This document shows, piece by piece, positions 45,944-54,693 of a DNA stretch of 64,000 nt. The stretch's first letter is position 1. Every line of letters begins with the position of its first letter. The stretch is taken from the NCBI RefSeq assembly GCF_001571365.1, contig NZ_BCTQ01000002.1, positions 62,001 to 126,000 of the forward strand. Direction: 5' to 3'. Origin of the DNA: Achromobacter denitrificans NBRC 15125. Lineage in GTDB: Bacteria > Pseudomonadota > Gammaproteobacteria > Burkholderiales > Burkholderiaceae_B. The notes below the pieces were generated by a model. The model searched no databases. It was given only the letters and a program-made list of their open reading frames with translations, and was not told the DNA's origin. The translations under genes and the position numbers were made by a program.

Positions 45944-47917
45944 TCAGGGCGCGTGCCGCGCCTGCAATTCCGCGAACGAGGCCAGCTCGCCCGCCAGGGC
46001 GCTGGCCATGACGGTGGGCGGACTGGCCAGCCAGACGCTGCCGGGGCCCGAGCGCCCGGGGAAATTGCGGTTGATGGCGCTGACCGTCACCTGCCCCGCG
46101 TCGGTGGACGACCCCGGGCCGCAATTGGCGCAAGCGCCACAGGACGGCTGCAGGATGCGCGCGCCCACCGCCGCGAACGTCCGGTCGTAGCCGCGCGCCA
46201 CGCAGTAGTCGCGCACCGCGGTGGTGCCGTATTGCAGATACAGCGTGACGCCTGACGGGATGCGCAAGCCGCGCGCCACCGCCCAGGCCAGCACCTCGTG
46301 ATAGCGATCGAAGTCTTCGCGCTTGCCGGCGGTGCAGGAGCCGCCATAGGCGATGTCGACGCGGGGACGGTCCCGCAACGACGACAGCGGCACGCCGTTG
46401 CCCGGATCGCCCGGAGCCGCCACCAGCGCGGACAAGGCGCCGCAGTCCACCCGCAACGTCGCGGCGTAGGCGGCGCCGGGATCGCTGCGCATCCACGGTT
46501 CCAACGCCACGTCCACGCCGCGCCGCTCGCGCAGGAAGCGCACGGTCTCGGCATCCGGCGCCACGATCCCGGTCAGGCCGCCCAGCTCGGCGGTCATGTT
46601 GGTCAGCGTCGCGCGTTCGTCGATGGACAGGGCCGCCACCGCCTCGCCCGTGAACTCGAACACCTTGCCCACGCCCGCGCCGGCGCGGATCGCCGGCAGG
46701 GCCAGCAGGTGCAGCACGATGTCCTTGGCCGTCACGCCCGGCGGCAGCGTGCCCGCGAGCTCGACCCGCAACGACGCCGGCATCGTCAGCCGCACGGCGC
46801 CGGTGACGAAGGCGTTGGCCATGTCGGTCGTGCCCACGCCGAAGGCCACGCAGCCCAGCGCCCCGCTGTGCGGCGTGTGCGAATCCGTGCCCACCACCAC
46901 CTGGCCCGGCAGTGCATAGCGTTCCGCCATCATGGCGTGGGAAATGCCGGCGACGTTGCCGCCCGTATCGCGCGCGGCTTCGGCCTCGGTCAGCGTGCGG
47001 TGCTGGCGCAGGCCGTAGGCGTCGACGAAATCACGCTGCGCCTGGCACATGACGCGCACGTTGGGAACGATGCCGGCCCGCACATGGTTGGGGCTCTCGT
47101 CCACGTAGGACGTGTGGTCCTCGAACACCACGATGCGCTCGCGGTCGACCAGGCGCAGCGGCTTGCCGAAACGGGCATGCAGCATATGGGCCGCCATGCC
47201 GGTGTAGTACTCGTGGATGAAGCGCCAGTCGGCCCGGACGAACACGCCGCCGCCCGGCTCGGACGAGGCCGGCGTCACGGCGGTGCGCAACAGGTGGCGC
47301 AGGATGATTTTCTCGAACAGGGTGCGGGGCGCACAATCGCCGGCGACGGGCTGCGGCTCAACGTCGCCCAGCCTGGCCTGGCCGAAGGCCAGCAGCCCCC
47401 CTGCCCTGACGATGGCGGCGGCCAGGTCGTCGCGATCCGCGACGATTTCGTCCACCGTGACGGCCTCGCCTTGCCGCAGGCGCTCCGCCAGGCTCATGTC
47501 GGTGCTGGTGTAGAGGCCGATGTTGTCGGCGTTCTGCCGATAGATGCGCTCGAAACTCTCGGCGATCACCAGGCGCACCCCCGCGGACTTCTCCGCCATG
47601 GGGCTGTGCTCGCGCGACGAGCCCTTGCCGTAGCGCTTGCCGCCCACCACCACGTTCACGCCCGCCCGCCGGATCGCGTCCGGCCCGACCGGCAGGGCAT
47701 CGCCGGCCCGCAGGCCGGTGTAGGGATAGCGGCCCAGCGCCTCGTCGAAATGGGTCAGGATCGGGACAGGCGTGATCTCGTCGGTGGAGACGTCGTCTCG
47801 CAGCGGCTCCGCCTGTCGGCGCGCCAGCACGGTGCCCGCCAGCTGCGCCGCCACTTTCTCGGGATCACAGGACAGGAAAAGCAGCCGCGCGGGCGCATCG
47901 AGTACGTAGGTAGCCAT
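45944..47917 (-). CDS. Aconitase-superfamily hydratase with swapped LeuD-LeuC domain order
   Basis: The 657-residue protein carries a swivel (LeuD-like) domain first, with GGKRYGKGSSREHSPMAEKSA at ~90, and a LeuC/aconitase catalytic part after ~220. Cluster ligands are likely Cys528 (GSCTAG), Cys593 and Cys596 (SCGACANC), so it should hold a [4Fe-4S] cluster. VVGTDSHTPHSGALGC is the family's DSH motif. In aconitase the swivel domain is last, so the order here is reversed. It should isomerise or hydrate a hydroxy-tri- or dicarboxylate. The start lies 10 bases after the Bug gene stop, so the two form an operon. Confidence 0.87.
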   Translation of the reverse strand: MATYVLDAPARLLFLSCDPEKVAAQLAGTVLARRQAEPLRDDVSTDEITPVPILTHFDEALGRYPYTGLRAGDALPVGPDAIRRAGVNVVVGGKRYGKGSSREHSPMAEKSAGVRLVIAESFERIYRQNADNIGLYTSTDMSLAERLRQGEAVTVDEIVADRDDLAAAIVRAGGLLAFGQARLGDVEPQPVAGDCAPRTLFEKIILRHLLRTAVTPASSEPGGGVFVRADWRFIHEYYTGMAAHMLHARFGKPLRLVDRERIVVFEDHTSYVDESPNHVRAGIVPNVRVMCQAQRDFVDAYGLRQHRTLTEAEAARDTGGNVAGISHAMMAERYALPGQVVVGTDSHTPHSGALGCVAFGVGTTDMANAFVTGAVRLTMPASLRVELAGTLPPGVTAKDIVLHLLALPAIRAGAGVGKVFEFTGEAVAALSIDERATLTNMTAELGGLTGIVAPDAETVRFLRERRGVDVALEPWMRSDPGAAYAATLRVDCGALSALVAAPGDPGNGVPLSSLRDRPRVDIAYGGSCTAGKREDFDRYHEVLAWAVARGLRIPSGVTLYLQYGTTAVRDYCVARGYDRTFAAVGARILQPSCGACANCGPGSSTDAGQVTVSAINRNFPGRSGPGSVWLASPPTVMASALAGELASFAELQARHAP

Positions 47918-47927
47918 ATTGCCGGTG

Positions 47928-48905
47928 CTATTCAGGGGTGACGGCCGCGGCCTTGACCAGCGCCTGGCTCTTGGAGATTTCCTCGGTCAGCGTCCGGGCC
48001 GCGGCCTCGGTGCTGCTGCCTTGCGCCACGAAGCCTTGCGGGGCCAGCGTCTTCAGGACGGCCGGGTCCCGCATGGTCTGTTCGGTGGCGGCCTGCAGGC
48101 GCCGGACGATGTCAGCCGGCAGCCCGGCCGGCCCGATCAGCGCGATCCAGGCGTCGTAGGAATAGCCCTTCACTCCGGACTCGTCCAGGGTCGGCACGCC
48201 GGGCAGCGCGGCAAGACGCTCCGGCGTGCTGACGGCCAGCGCGCGCAGCTTGCCCGCCTGCACCTGCGCCAGCACGGAAGGCACCGCCAGGAACGCCACC
48301 TGGATCTGGCCGGACATGACGTCCGTGATCAAGGCGTTGCCGCCGCGATAGGGGATGTGCATCATGTCGACGCCGGCGCGGGACTTCAGCAGCTCGCCCG
48401 CCAGGTGCAGCACGCTGCCGCTGCCCGACGAGCCGTAGTTGATCTTGCCCGGCTGCGCCTTCGCGGCCGCCAGCAGCGCGCCGATGTCGCGGTACGGCGA
48501 GTTCTCGGCCGTCACCATTACCAGGGGCGTCGTGCCGATGACCGAAATGGGCGTGACGTCCTTCACCGAGTCGTACGGCATGCTCTTGTACAGGCTGGGA
48601 TTGATGGCGTGATTGGACGACACGATGGCCAGCGTGTAGCCGTCGGGCTTGGCCGCCACCAGCTGGCGGGTGCCCGGAATGCCGGCCGCCCCGGCCAGGT
48701 TCTCCACGATCAGGGGCTGGGCCAGCGTCTTGCCCAGGGTCTCGGCCACCACGCGCGCCACCACGTCCGCGGTGGAGCCGGGCGAGGTGGGCACGATCAG
48801 CCGGATCGGACGTTCGGGGTAGTCGGCCGCAAGCGCCTGTGCGCCGGGGGCCAGCACGCCGAGCGCGAGCATACAGCTCGCGAGGAATCGGATGGGGGGG
48901 GTCAT
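47928..48905 (-). CDS. Bug-family periplasmic substrate-binding protein
   Basis: A 325-residue Bug protein with signal peptide ending AQALA and the family motifs YPERPIRLIVPTSPGSTADVVAR, VENLAGAAGIPGTR, NYGSSGSGSVLHLAGELLK and YRGGNALITDVMSG. ATG at 48905 has AGGAG five bases upstream. It is followed by the swapped-domain hydratase after 10 bases, so its ligand is probably the hydratase substrate or a related carboxylate. It is the second orphan Bug protein here; neither has adjacent TctA/B membrane genes. Confidence 0.93.
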   Translation of the reverse strand: MTPPIRFLASCMLALGVLAPGAQALAADYPERPIRLIVPTSPGSTADVVARVVAETLGKTLAQPLIVENLAGAAGIPGTRQLVAAKPDGYTLAIVSSNHAINPSLYKSMPYDSVKDVTPISVIGTTPLVMVTAENSPYRDIGALLAAAKAQPGKINYGSSGSGSVLHLAGELLKSRAGVDMMHIPYRGGNALITDVMSGQIQVAFLAVPSVLAQVQAGKLRALAVSTPERLAALPGVPTLDESGVKGYSYDAWIALIGPAGLPADIVRRLQAATEQTMRDPAVLKTLAPQGFVAQGSSTEAAARTLTEEISKSQALVKAAAVTPE

Positions 48906-49037
48906 ATTGTCTCCTGGTGAAGCGCAGCGGGGTCTCGTTGCCCCGTCCCGTCGCATGACGCGCTTCGACTATAAGGAGATGGCGCCGATCGCCGAAGTGC
49001 CCTCTGGGCACGACGGCCATCGCGAACCGAGATGGCG

Positions 49038-49940
49038 TCAGCCCTGCTGCGCCAGGAACTTGACCAGCGTGGCCGCGGTGGCCGACAACTGGCCCTGGTC
49101 CAGCAGGACGATGCAGAGTTGGCGCTGCGCCCACTCGTCGGACAAGGGCCGCACCACCACGTCCAGCGACTGCAGGTACAGCTCGGCCACCTGCTGCGGC
49201 ATGACCGCGACGCCCAGGCCCGCGTGGGTCATGCGGCATAGGGCGTCCAGGCTCGCCACGCGGATCTTGACGGCAAGCGTGGCGCCCAGCGCGGCCGCCT
49301 GCGCCGCGAGCAGCTGCGTCAGCGCGCTGTTCTCGCGCAGGCCCACAAAGGTTTCGCCCGCGATGTCACGCAGGCTCAGCTGCCGCGCCGCGGCCTTGGG
49401 ATGCCCGGCCGGCAGCATCACCGCCAGCCGGTCGCGGCGGTAGGGCAGCTGCTCCACGCCCTGCGCGCCGGGGATGCGGTTGCAGATCCCGAAATCGGCG
49501 GCGCGCTCGCGCACCAGCCGCAACACGTCGGGGCTATGCTGCTCTTCCAGGTCGATGTCCACTTCGGGAAACAGACGCTGGAACGCCGCCACGTCCTCGG
49601 GCAGAAACTGCACGATGGCCGACAGGTTCGCCACCAGCCGCACGTGGCCCTTCACCCCGGCATACAGGCGCGAGAGCTCCGCCCCCATGGCCTCGACATC
49701 GCCGATGATGCGCCGCGCATGGCGCAGCACGGTCTGCCCCGCCGGCGTCACGCTCACGCCGCGCGTATGGCGCTCGATCAGCGCCAGGCCCACCAGCGCC
49801 TCCATCTCGGCGATCCGCCGGCTGACCGCCGAGGGCGCGATGAACTCGCGCTCGGCGGCCCGCGCGATGCTGTTCTCCTGGCACACCGCGACGAACAGCC
49901 GCAGCGAAGTCAGGTCGAGTTTGCGTAGGAGGTTTTCCAT
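49038..49940 (-). CDS. LysR-family regulator upstream of the Bug-hydratase operon
   Basis: The 300-residue LysR protein has its DNA-binding helices in residues 1-65 (LTSLRLFVAVCQENSIARAAERE, then APSAVSRRIAEMEALVGLALIERHTRG). An effector domain follows from ~90. It is transcribed in the same direction as the Bug gene 132 bases downstream, making it the likely regulator of that operon. It starts 64 bases after the indolepyruvate oxidoreductase stop. The start at 49940 begins MENLLRKLD; the frame is longer but non-conserved upstream. Confidence 0.9.
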   Translation of the reverse strand: MENLLRKLDLTSLRLFVAVCQENSIARAAEREFIAPSAVSRRIAEMEALVGLALIERHTRGVSVTPAGQTVLRHARRIIGDVEAMGAELSRLYAGVKGHVRLVANLSAIVQFLPEDVAAFQRLFPEVDIDLEEQHSPDVLRLVRERAADFGICNRIPGAQGVEQLPYRRDRLAVMLPAGHPKAAARQLSLRDIAGETFVGLRENSALTQLLAAQAAALGATLAVKIRVASLDALCRMTHAGLGVAVMPQQVAELYLQSLDVVVRPLSDEWAQRQLCIVLLDQGQLSATAATLVKFLAQQG

Positions 49941-50004
49941 GGTCGGGCTGGCTGGGGCGGGGCGGCGTCCCGTAACGTCGGGGATCGTACACCACGCCCG
50001 CGCC

Positions 50005-53000
50005 TCAGGCCGCCACGGGCTTCCGCGCCCGCCCGCGGTAGCGTTCCCAGAGCGCGGCCTCGCGCGAGCGCGCCCGCTCGACACCCTGTTCCTTGACGTG
50101 GCCGTAGCCGCGGATCTCGTCCGGCAGCGCCGCCAGCGCGAGCGCCGCCTCGCGATTGCCGGCGTCCAGCGTCCGGGCGAACTCTTCCGCCAGGGCGAAG
50201 TAATCGGCGACCAGCTGCCGCTCCATGCGGCGCTCGGCGGTCTTGCCGAACACGTCCAGCCAGGTTCCCCGCAGCCCCTTCATCGTGGCGAGCGCGCGAA
50301 ACACGGTCTCCATCCAGGGGCCGTAGGCGCGCTTGCGCAGCCGGCCGCGCGCATCGCGCTTCGCGGTCGCGGGCGGCGCCAGGTGATAGCGCAAGCGGTA
50401 GTCCTTGCCCGGCTCGCCTTCGAATTGCTCGCGGAGCCGGGCCTTGAACGCCGGATCGACGTACAGCCGGGCCACCTCGTACTCGTCTTTGTAGGCCATG
50501 AGTTTAGCCAGGTTGCGGGCGACGGAGCGCGTCACCTCGAAATGTCCCGGGTCGGCCAGCAGCGCCTCGCGGGCGCGCACGGCCTCCACGGCGGCCAGGA
50601 ACCGCGCCGCGTAGGCCTCGTCCTGGTAGGCGCGCAGGTGCGCGGCCAGGCGTCCGATCCGCCCGTCCAGGGATTCGGGCAACGCCGCCGTCTGGGCCCG
50701 CGGCGCGGGCTTGAGCGCCGCCGCGCCGAGGTGCGCGGCCTGGCGGCCCAGTTCGAACGCGGCCAGGTTCTTCTCCACCGCCACGCCGTTCAATTCGATC
50801 GCGCGCCGCAGGCTGTCGAGCGATAGCGGCAAGCCGCCCTGTTGCCAGGCATAGCCGAGCAACAAGGGGTTGGCGTAGATACCGTCGCCCAGCAGCGCCT
50901 CGGCCAGCGGCCCCGCTTCGATGAAATCGCAGTTGCCGCCGGTGCTGCGCGCCAGCGCCGCCTCGGCCTGTTCGCCGGGAAAGCGCCAGTCCGGCTGCGC
51001 CAGGAATGCCGCCGTCGGCGCGGCCGTGCTGTTCACCACTGCGCGCCCATGATCCGGCCGCAAGCGCGACAGCACTTCCGGCGAGGCCGACACCAGGGCG
51101 TCGCAGCCGATGACCAGGTCCGCCTCGCCCAGCGCCACGCGCGTGGCGTGCAGATCGTCGGGGCGGTTGGCCAGCTGCACGTGGCTGAGCACGGCGCCGC
51201 CCTTCTGCGCCAGACCCGCCATGTCCAGCACGGTCACGCCCTTGCCTTCGATATGCGCGGCCGCGCCCAGCAGCGCGCCGATGGTCACCACGCCCGTGCC
51301 GCCCACGCCGGCGATCACCACGCGATAGGCCGCGCCCGCGGCGATGTCCACGCGGCCGGGCAGCGGCGCCGCCGGCAACGTGGGCGCCCCCGCAGCCGCG
51401 CCGGGCTTGCGCAGGGCGGCGCCTTCGGCCGTCACGAAGCTGGGACAGAAGCCTTCCACGCAGGAGAAGTCCTTGTTGCAGGACGACTGGTTGATGCGGC
51501 GCTTGGTGCCCAGCGGCGTTTCCAGCGGCTCGACGGACAGGCAGTTGGACTGCGCGGAGCAGTCGCCGCAGCCTTCGCAGACGGCCTCGTTGATGAAGGC
51601 GCGGCGGGCCGGATCGGGATAGTCGCCGCGCTTGCGACGCCGGCGCTTCTCGGTGGCGCAGGTCTGGTCGTAGATCAGCACCGTCGTGCCGGCGATATCG
51701 CGCAGCGCGCGCTGCACGTCGTCGAGCGCCGCGCGGTGATGCACTTCCACCGCTTGCGGCAAGGCGTCCGCGGCGGCGTATTTTTCCGGTTCGTCGGTCA
51801 CCACCACGGTCTTCGCCACGCCTTCGGCCTGCATCTGCGCGGCGATCTGCGGCACGGTCAGCACGCCGTCCACCGGCTGCCCGCCGGTCATGGCGACCGC
51901 ATCGTTGTAGAGGATCTTGTAGGTGATGGACGCGCGCGCCGCGACCGCGGCCCGGATCGCCAAGAGCCCCGAATGGAAATAGGTGCCGTCGCCCAGGTTG
52001 GCGAAGATGTGGCGTTCGGACGTGAAGTCCTTCTGGCCCAGCCAGGCGACGCCCTCCCCGCCCATCTGGCTGAAGGTGTCGGTCTTGCGGTCCATCCACA
52101 TCGCCATGTAGTGGCAGCCGATGCCGGCCACCGCGCGCGAGCCTTCCGGCACGCGGGTAGACGTATTGTGCGGACAGCCCGAACAGAACCAGGGCTTGCG
52201 CTCTTCCACCAGCGTGGGCCGGGCGGCCTCGCGCTCCTTGGCGTCGATGACCGCGAGCCGCGCCGCGATGCGCGCGCGCAGCGCGTCGGACAGCCCGGCC
52301 TTGTCCAGCCGCGCGGCGATCGCCCGCGCGATCAGCGCCGGCGACAGCTCGTGGCGCGCCGGCAGCAGCCAGCCGCCGCGCGGCGTGGACCATTCCCCGC
52401 CGCCGTGCTCGCGCTCGTCGAACTTGCCGTACACCCGCGGCCGCACGTCGTCGCGCCAGTTGTAGAGCTCTTCCTTCAGCGCGTATTCCAGGATCTGGCG
52501 CTTCTCCTCGACCACCAGGATTTCCTTCAGGCCGGTGGCGAATTCGCGGGCGCCCTGCGCATCCAGCGGCCAGATGCAGCCCACCTTCAGCACGCGTATG
52601 CCCGCCTCGCGGCAGGCGGCCTCGTCCAGCCCCAGGTCGTTCAAGGCCTGGCGCACGTCGAGGTAGGCCTTCCCGGCCGTCATGATGCCGAAGTGCGCGC
52701 GCGGCGAATCCAGCACGATGCGGTTCAGCTTGTTGGCGCGCACGTAGGCCAGCGCCGCATACCACTTGTGGTCCAGCAGCCGCGCCTCCTGGGCCAGCGG
52801 CGAATCCGGCCAGCGGATATTGAGGCCGCCCTCCGGCAGCGCGTCCGGCGGCAGCACGATGCGCACCCGCCCGGAATCCACGTCCACCGAGGCGCTGGAT
52901 TCGACCACGTCGGTCACGCACTTCATCGCCACCCACAGCCCGGTGTAGCGGCTCATGGCCCAGCCGTGCAGCCCGTAGTCCAGGTACTCCTGCACGTTGG

Positions 53001-53547
53001 AGGGATACAGCACCGGGATGCCGCTGGCGATCAGCACGTGTTCGGACTGGTGCGCCACCGACGAGGACTTCGCGGCGTGGTCGTCGCCGGCCAGCATCAG
53101 CACGCCGCCGCGCGCCGAGGTGCCGGCGGAATTGGCGTGCTTGAGCACGTCCACCGAGCGGTCCACGCCCGGCCCCTTGCCGTACCACATGCCGAACACG
53201 CCGTCGCGCGTCGCCCCCGGAAACAGGTTCAGCTGCTGCGATCCCCAGACGGCGGTGGCCGCCAGGTCTTCGTTCACCCCCGGCTGGAACACCACGTCGT
53301 GCGATTGCAGGTGACGCTTGGCCTTCCACAGCGCCTGGTCCAGCCCGCCCAGCGGCGAACCCCGGTAGCCCGAGACATAGCCGCCGGTGTTCAGGCCCGC
53401 CTCGCGGTCGCGCTGTTTCTGCATCAGGGGCAGCCGCACTAGGGCCTGCGTGCCGCTCAGGTAGATGCGCCCCTGGGTGCGGGTGTACTTGTCGTCCAGC
53501 GACAGGCCATGGGTATCGGCCGCGCCAGTGGGAAGTGAGGCGTTCAC
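50005..53547 (-). CDS. Fused indolepyruvate (2-ketoacid) ferredoxin oxidoreductase
   Basis: The 1180-residue protein joins the alpha and beta parts of indolepyruvate:ferredoxin oxidoreductase and a C-terminal DUF6537 region. The N-terminal part has the pyrimidine-binding GYVSGYRGSPLGG. The thiamine-diphosphate site lies at NLGDGTYFHSG with LYNDAVAMTGGQP. Ferredoxin-type cysteines occur in CEGCGDCSAQSNC and CNKDFSCVEGFC. The gamma-like domain starts near VVIAGVGGTGVVTIGALL. It decarboxylates aryl- or branched 2-oxoacids to acyl-CoA. The start is a GTG at 53547 with AGGAG six bases upstream. It is divergent from a LysR gene with a palindrome between them. Confidence 0.94.
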   Translation of the reverse strand: MNASLPTGAADTHGLSLDDKYTRTQGRIYLSGTQALVRLPLMQKQRDREAGLNTGGYVSGYRGSPLGGLDQALWKAKRHLQSHDVVFQPGVNEDLAATAVWGSQQLNLFPGATRDGVFGMWYGKGPGVDRSVDVLKHANSAGTSARGGVLMLAGDDHAAKSSSVAHQSEHVLIASGIPVLYPSNVQEYLDYGLHGWAMSRYTGLWVAMKCVTDVVESSASVDVDSGRVRIVLPPDALPEGGLNIRWPDSPLAQEARLLDHKWYAALAYVRANKLNRIVLDSPRAHFGIMTAGKAYLDVRQALNDLGLDEAACREAGIRVLKVGCIWPLDAQGAREFATGLKEILVVEEKRQILEYALKEELYNWRDDVRPRVYGKFDEREHGGGEWSTPRGGWLLPARHELSPALIARAIAARLDKAGLSDALRARIAARLAVIDAKEREAARPTLVEERKPWFCSGCPHNTSTRVPEGSRAVAGIGCHYMAMWMDRKTDTFSQMGGEGVAWLGQKDFTSERHIFANLGDGTYFHSGLLAIRAAVAARASITYKILYNDAVAMTGGQPVDGVLTVPQIAAQMQAEGVAKTVVVTDEPEKYAAADALPQAVEVHHRAALDDVQRALRDIAGTTVLIYDQTCATEKRRRRKRGDYPDPARRAFINEAVCEGCGDCSAQSNCLSVEPLETPLGTKRRINQSSCNKDFSCVEGFCPSFVTAEGAALRKPGAAAGAPTLPAAPLPGRVDIAAGAAYRVVIAGVGGTGVVTIGALLGAAAHIEGKGVTVLDMAGLAQKGGAVLSHVQLANRPDDLHATRVALGEADLVIGCDALVSASPEVLSRLRPDHGRAVVNSTAAPTAAFLAQPDWRFPGEQAEAALARSTGGNCDFIEAGPLAEALLGDGIYANPLLLGYAWQQGGLPLSLDSLRRAIELNGVAVEKNLAAFELGRQAAHLGAAALKPAPRAQTAALPESLDGRIGRLAAHLRAYQDEAYAARFLAAVEAVRAREALLADPGHFEVTRSVARNLAKLMAYKDEYEVARLYVDPAFKARLREQFEGEPGKDYRLRYHLAPPATAKRDARGRLRKRAYGPWMETVFRALATMKGLRGTWLDVFGKTAERRMERQLVADYFALAEEFARTLDAGNREAALALAALPDEIRGYGHVKEQGVERARSREAALWERYRGRARKPVAA

Positions 53548-53622
53548 GCTTGTCTCCTGCGTTCCGGGTTTTGATGTTTTCCGCAGTGTAGGAATGGCGC
53601 TGGCTATCGTATATTCATATAT

Positions 53623-53634
53623 TCAGGTACCTGA
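53623..53634. promoter_or_regulatory. 12-bp palindrome between LysR and the oxidoreductase
   Basis: TCAGGTACCTGA is perfectly symmetric, flanked by AT-rich DNA, in the 101-base divergent region. LysR proteins bind interrupted palindromes in such positions, so it is a good candidate site. Confidence 0.5.
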
Positions 53635-53648
53635 TATGCGATAAACAG

Positions 53649-54557
53649 ATGGCTAACGATGTCACCCTGCGCCAGCTGCGCTACTTCGCGGCGGCGGCGC
53701 GCACCGGCCGGTTCTCGATGGCGGCGGCCGACGAGCACGTCTCGCAATCGGCCGTCACCAACGCCGTCCTGGCCCTGGAAGCCCAGCTGGGCGTGCGCCT
53801 CTTCGATCGCCACCCGCACGGCGTCACGCTGACGCCCGAAGGGCACAACTTCCACCAGCGCACCCGCGACGTGCTCGATTCCCTGGATGACGCCCTGCGC
53901 GAGCCCGGCTTCCAGCGCTATGCGTTGCGCGGGTCGGTGCGGATCGCGGCGTCCTACACGGTGCTGGGCTATTTCCTGCCGGACCTGCTGGCCCGTTTCC
54001 GGCGGCGTTATCCGGACGTGGTGCTGGACCTGTTCGACCTGGACCGCCCCGAGATCGAATCGGCCGTGGCCAGCGGCGAGGTCGAGCTGGGGGTGGCGCT
54101 GCTCTCCAACGTGGACCGGCGCGAGCGCTTCGGCCATCAAGTGCTGGTGCGGTCGCGGCGGCAGCTGTGGGCGGCATCCGGCCACCCGCTGCTGCGCGCG
54201 TCCTCGCCGCCCGCGCTGGCCGATATCGCGCGCCATCCCTACATCCTGTTGGAGATGGACGAAGGCGAGCGGTCCGCGCGGGCCTACTGGCAGGCCCGCG
54301 GACTGCAGCCCGACATCGCGTTCCGGACGCGCTCGATGGAAGCGCTGCGCGGGCTGGTGGCGCACGGCTTCGGCGTCACCATGCTGTCGGACATGGTCTA
54401 CCGCCCCTGGTCGCTGGAAGGCCGGAAGATCGAAGCCGTGCCCATCCTGGACCCCGTGCCGCCGATGGAAGTGGGCCTGCTGTGGCATCCGCGCGCGGCC
54501 GTGGCCAAGCCGGCCGAAGCGTTCCGCCAGTTCATGATGTACGCCTGCGGGGTCTGA
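53649..54557 (+). CDS. LysR-family regulator divergent from the oxidoreductase
   Basis: The 302-residue LysR protein has the usual winged helix (TLRQLRYFAAAARTGRFSMAA, then VSQSAVTNAVLALEAQLGVRLFDRHPHG). It is transcribed away from the oxidoreductase gene with 101 bases between the start codons, so it very likely controls it. No strong ribosome binding site is seen (ATAAACAG before the ATG). The inducer may be an aromatic amino acid or its 2-oxoacid, by analogy with the enzyme's substrate (inference). Confidence 0.92.
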   Translation: MANDVTLRQLRYFAAAARTGRFSMAAADEHVSQSAVTNAVLALEAQLGVRLFDRHPHGVTLTPEGHNFHQRTRDVLDSLDDALREPGFQRYALRGSVRIAASYTVLGYFLPDLLARFRRRYPDVVLDLFDLDRPEIESAVASGEVELGVALLSNVDRRERFGHQVLVRSRRQLWAASGHPLLRASSPPALADIARHPYILLEMDEGERSARAYWQARGLQPDIAFRTRSMEALRGLVAHGFGVTMLSDMVYRPWSLEGRKIEAVPILDPVPPMEVGLLWHPRAAVAKPAEAFRQFMMYACGV

Positions 54558-54693
54558 AAACGCCCGGCTTTCGCCCCCCGTTTCCGGCTCCCCCGATCTG
54601 CTGGATAACCACCATTTACAGGCGTGTCGTCCTCTGTGCATGCTGCTTTGCGACTCGGCGCAGATCGGGTGCCCCATGAAAAATGGAGACGAC

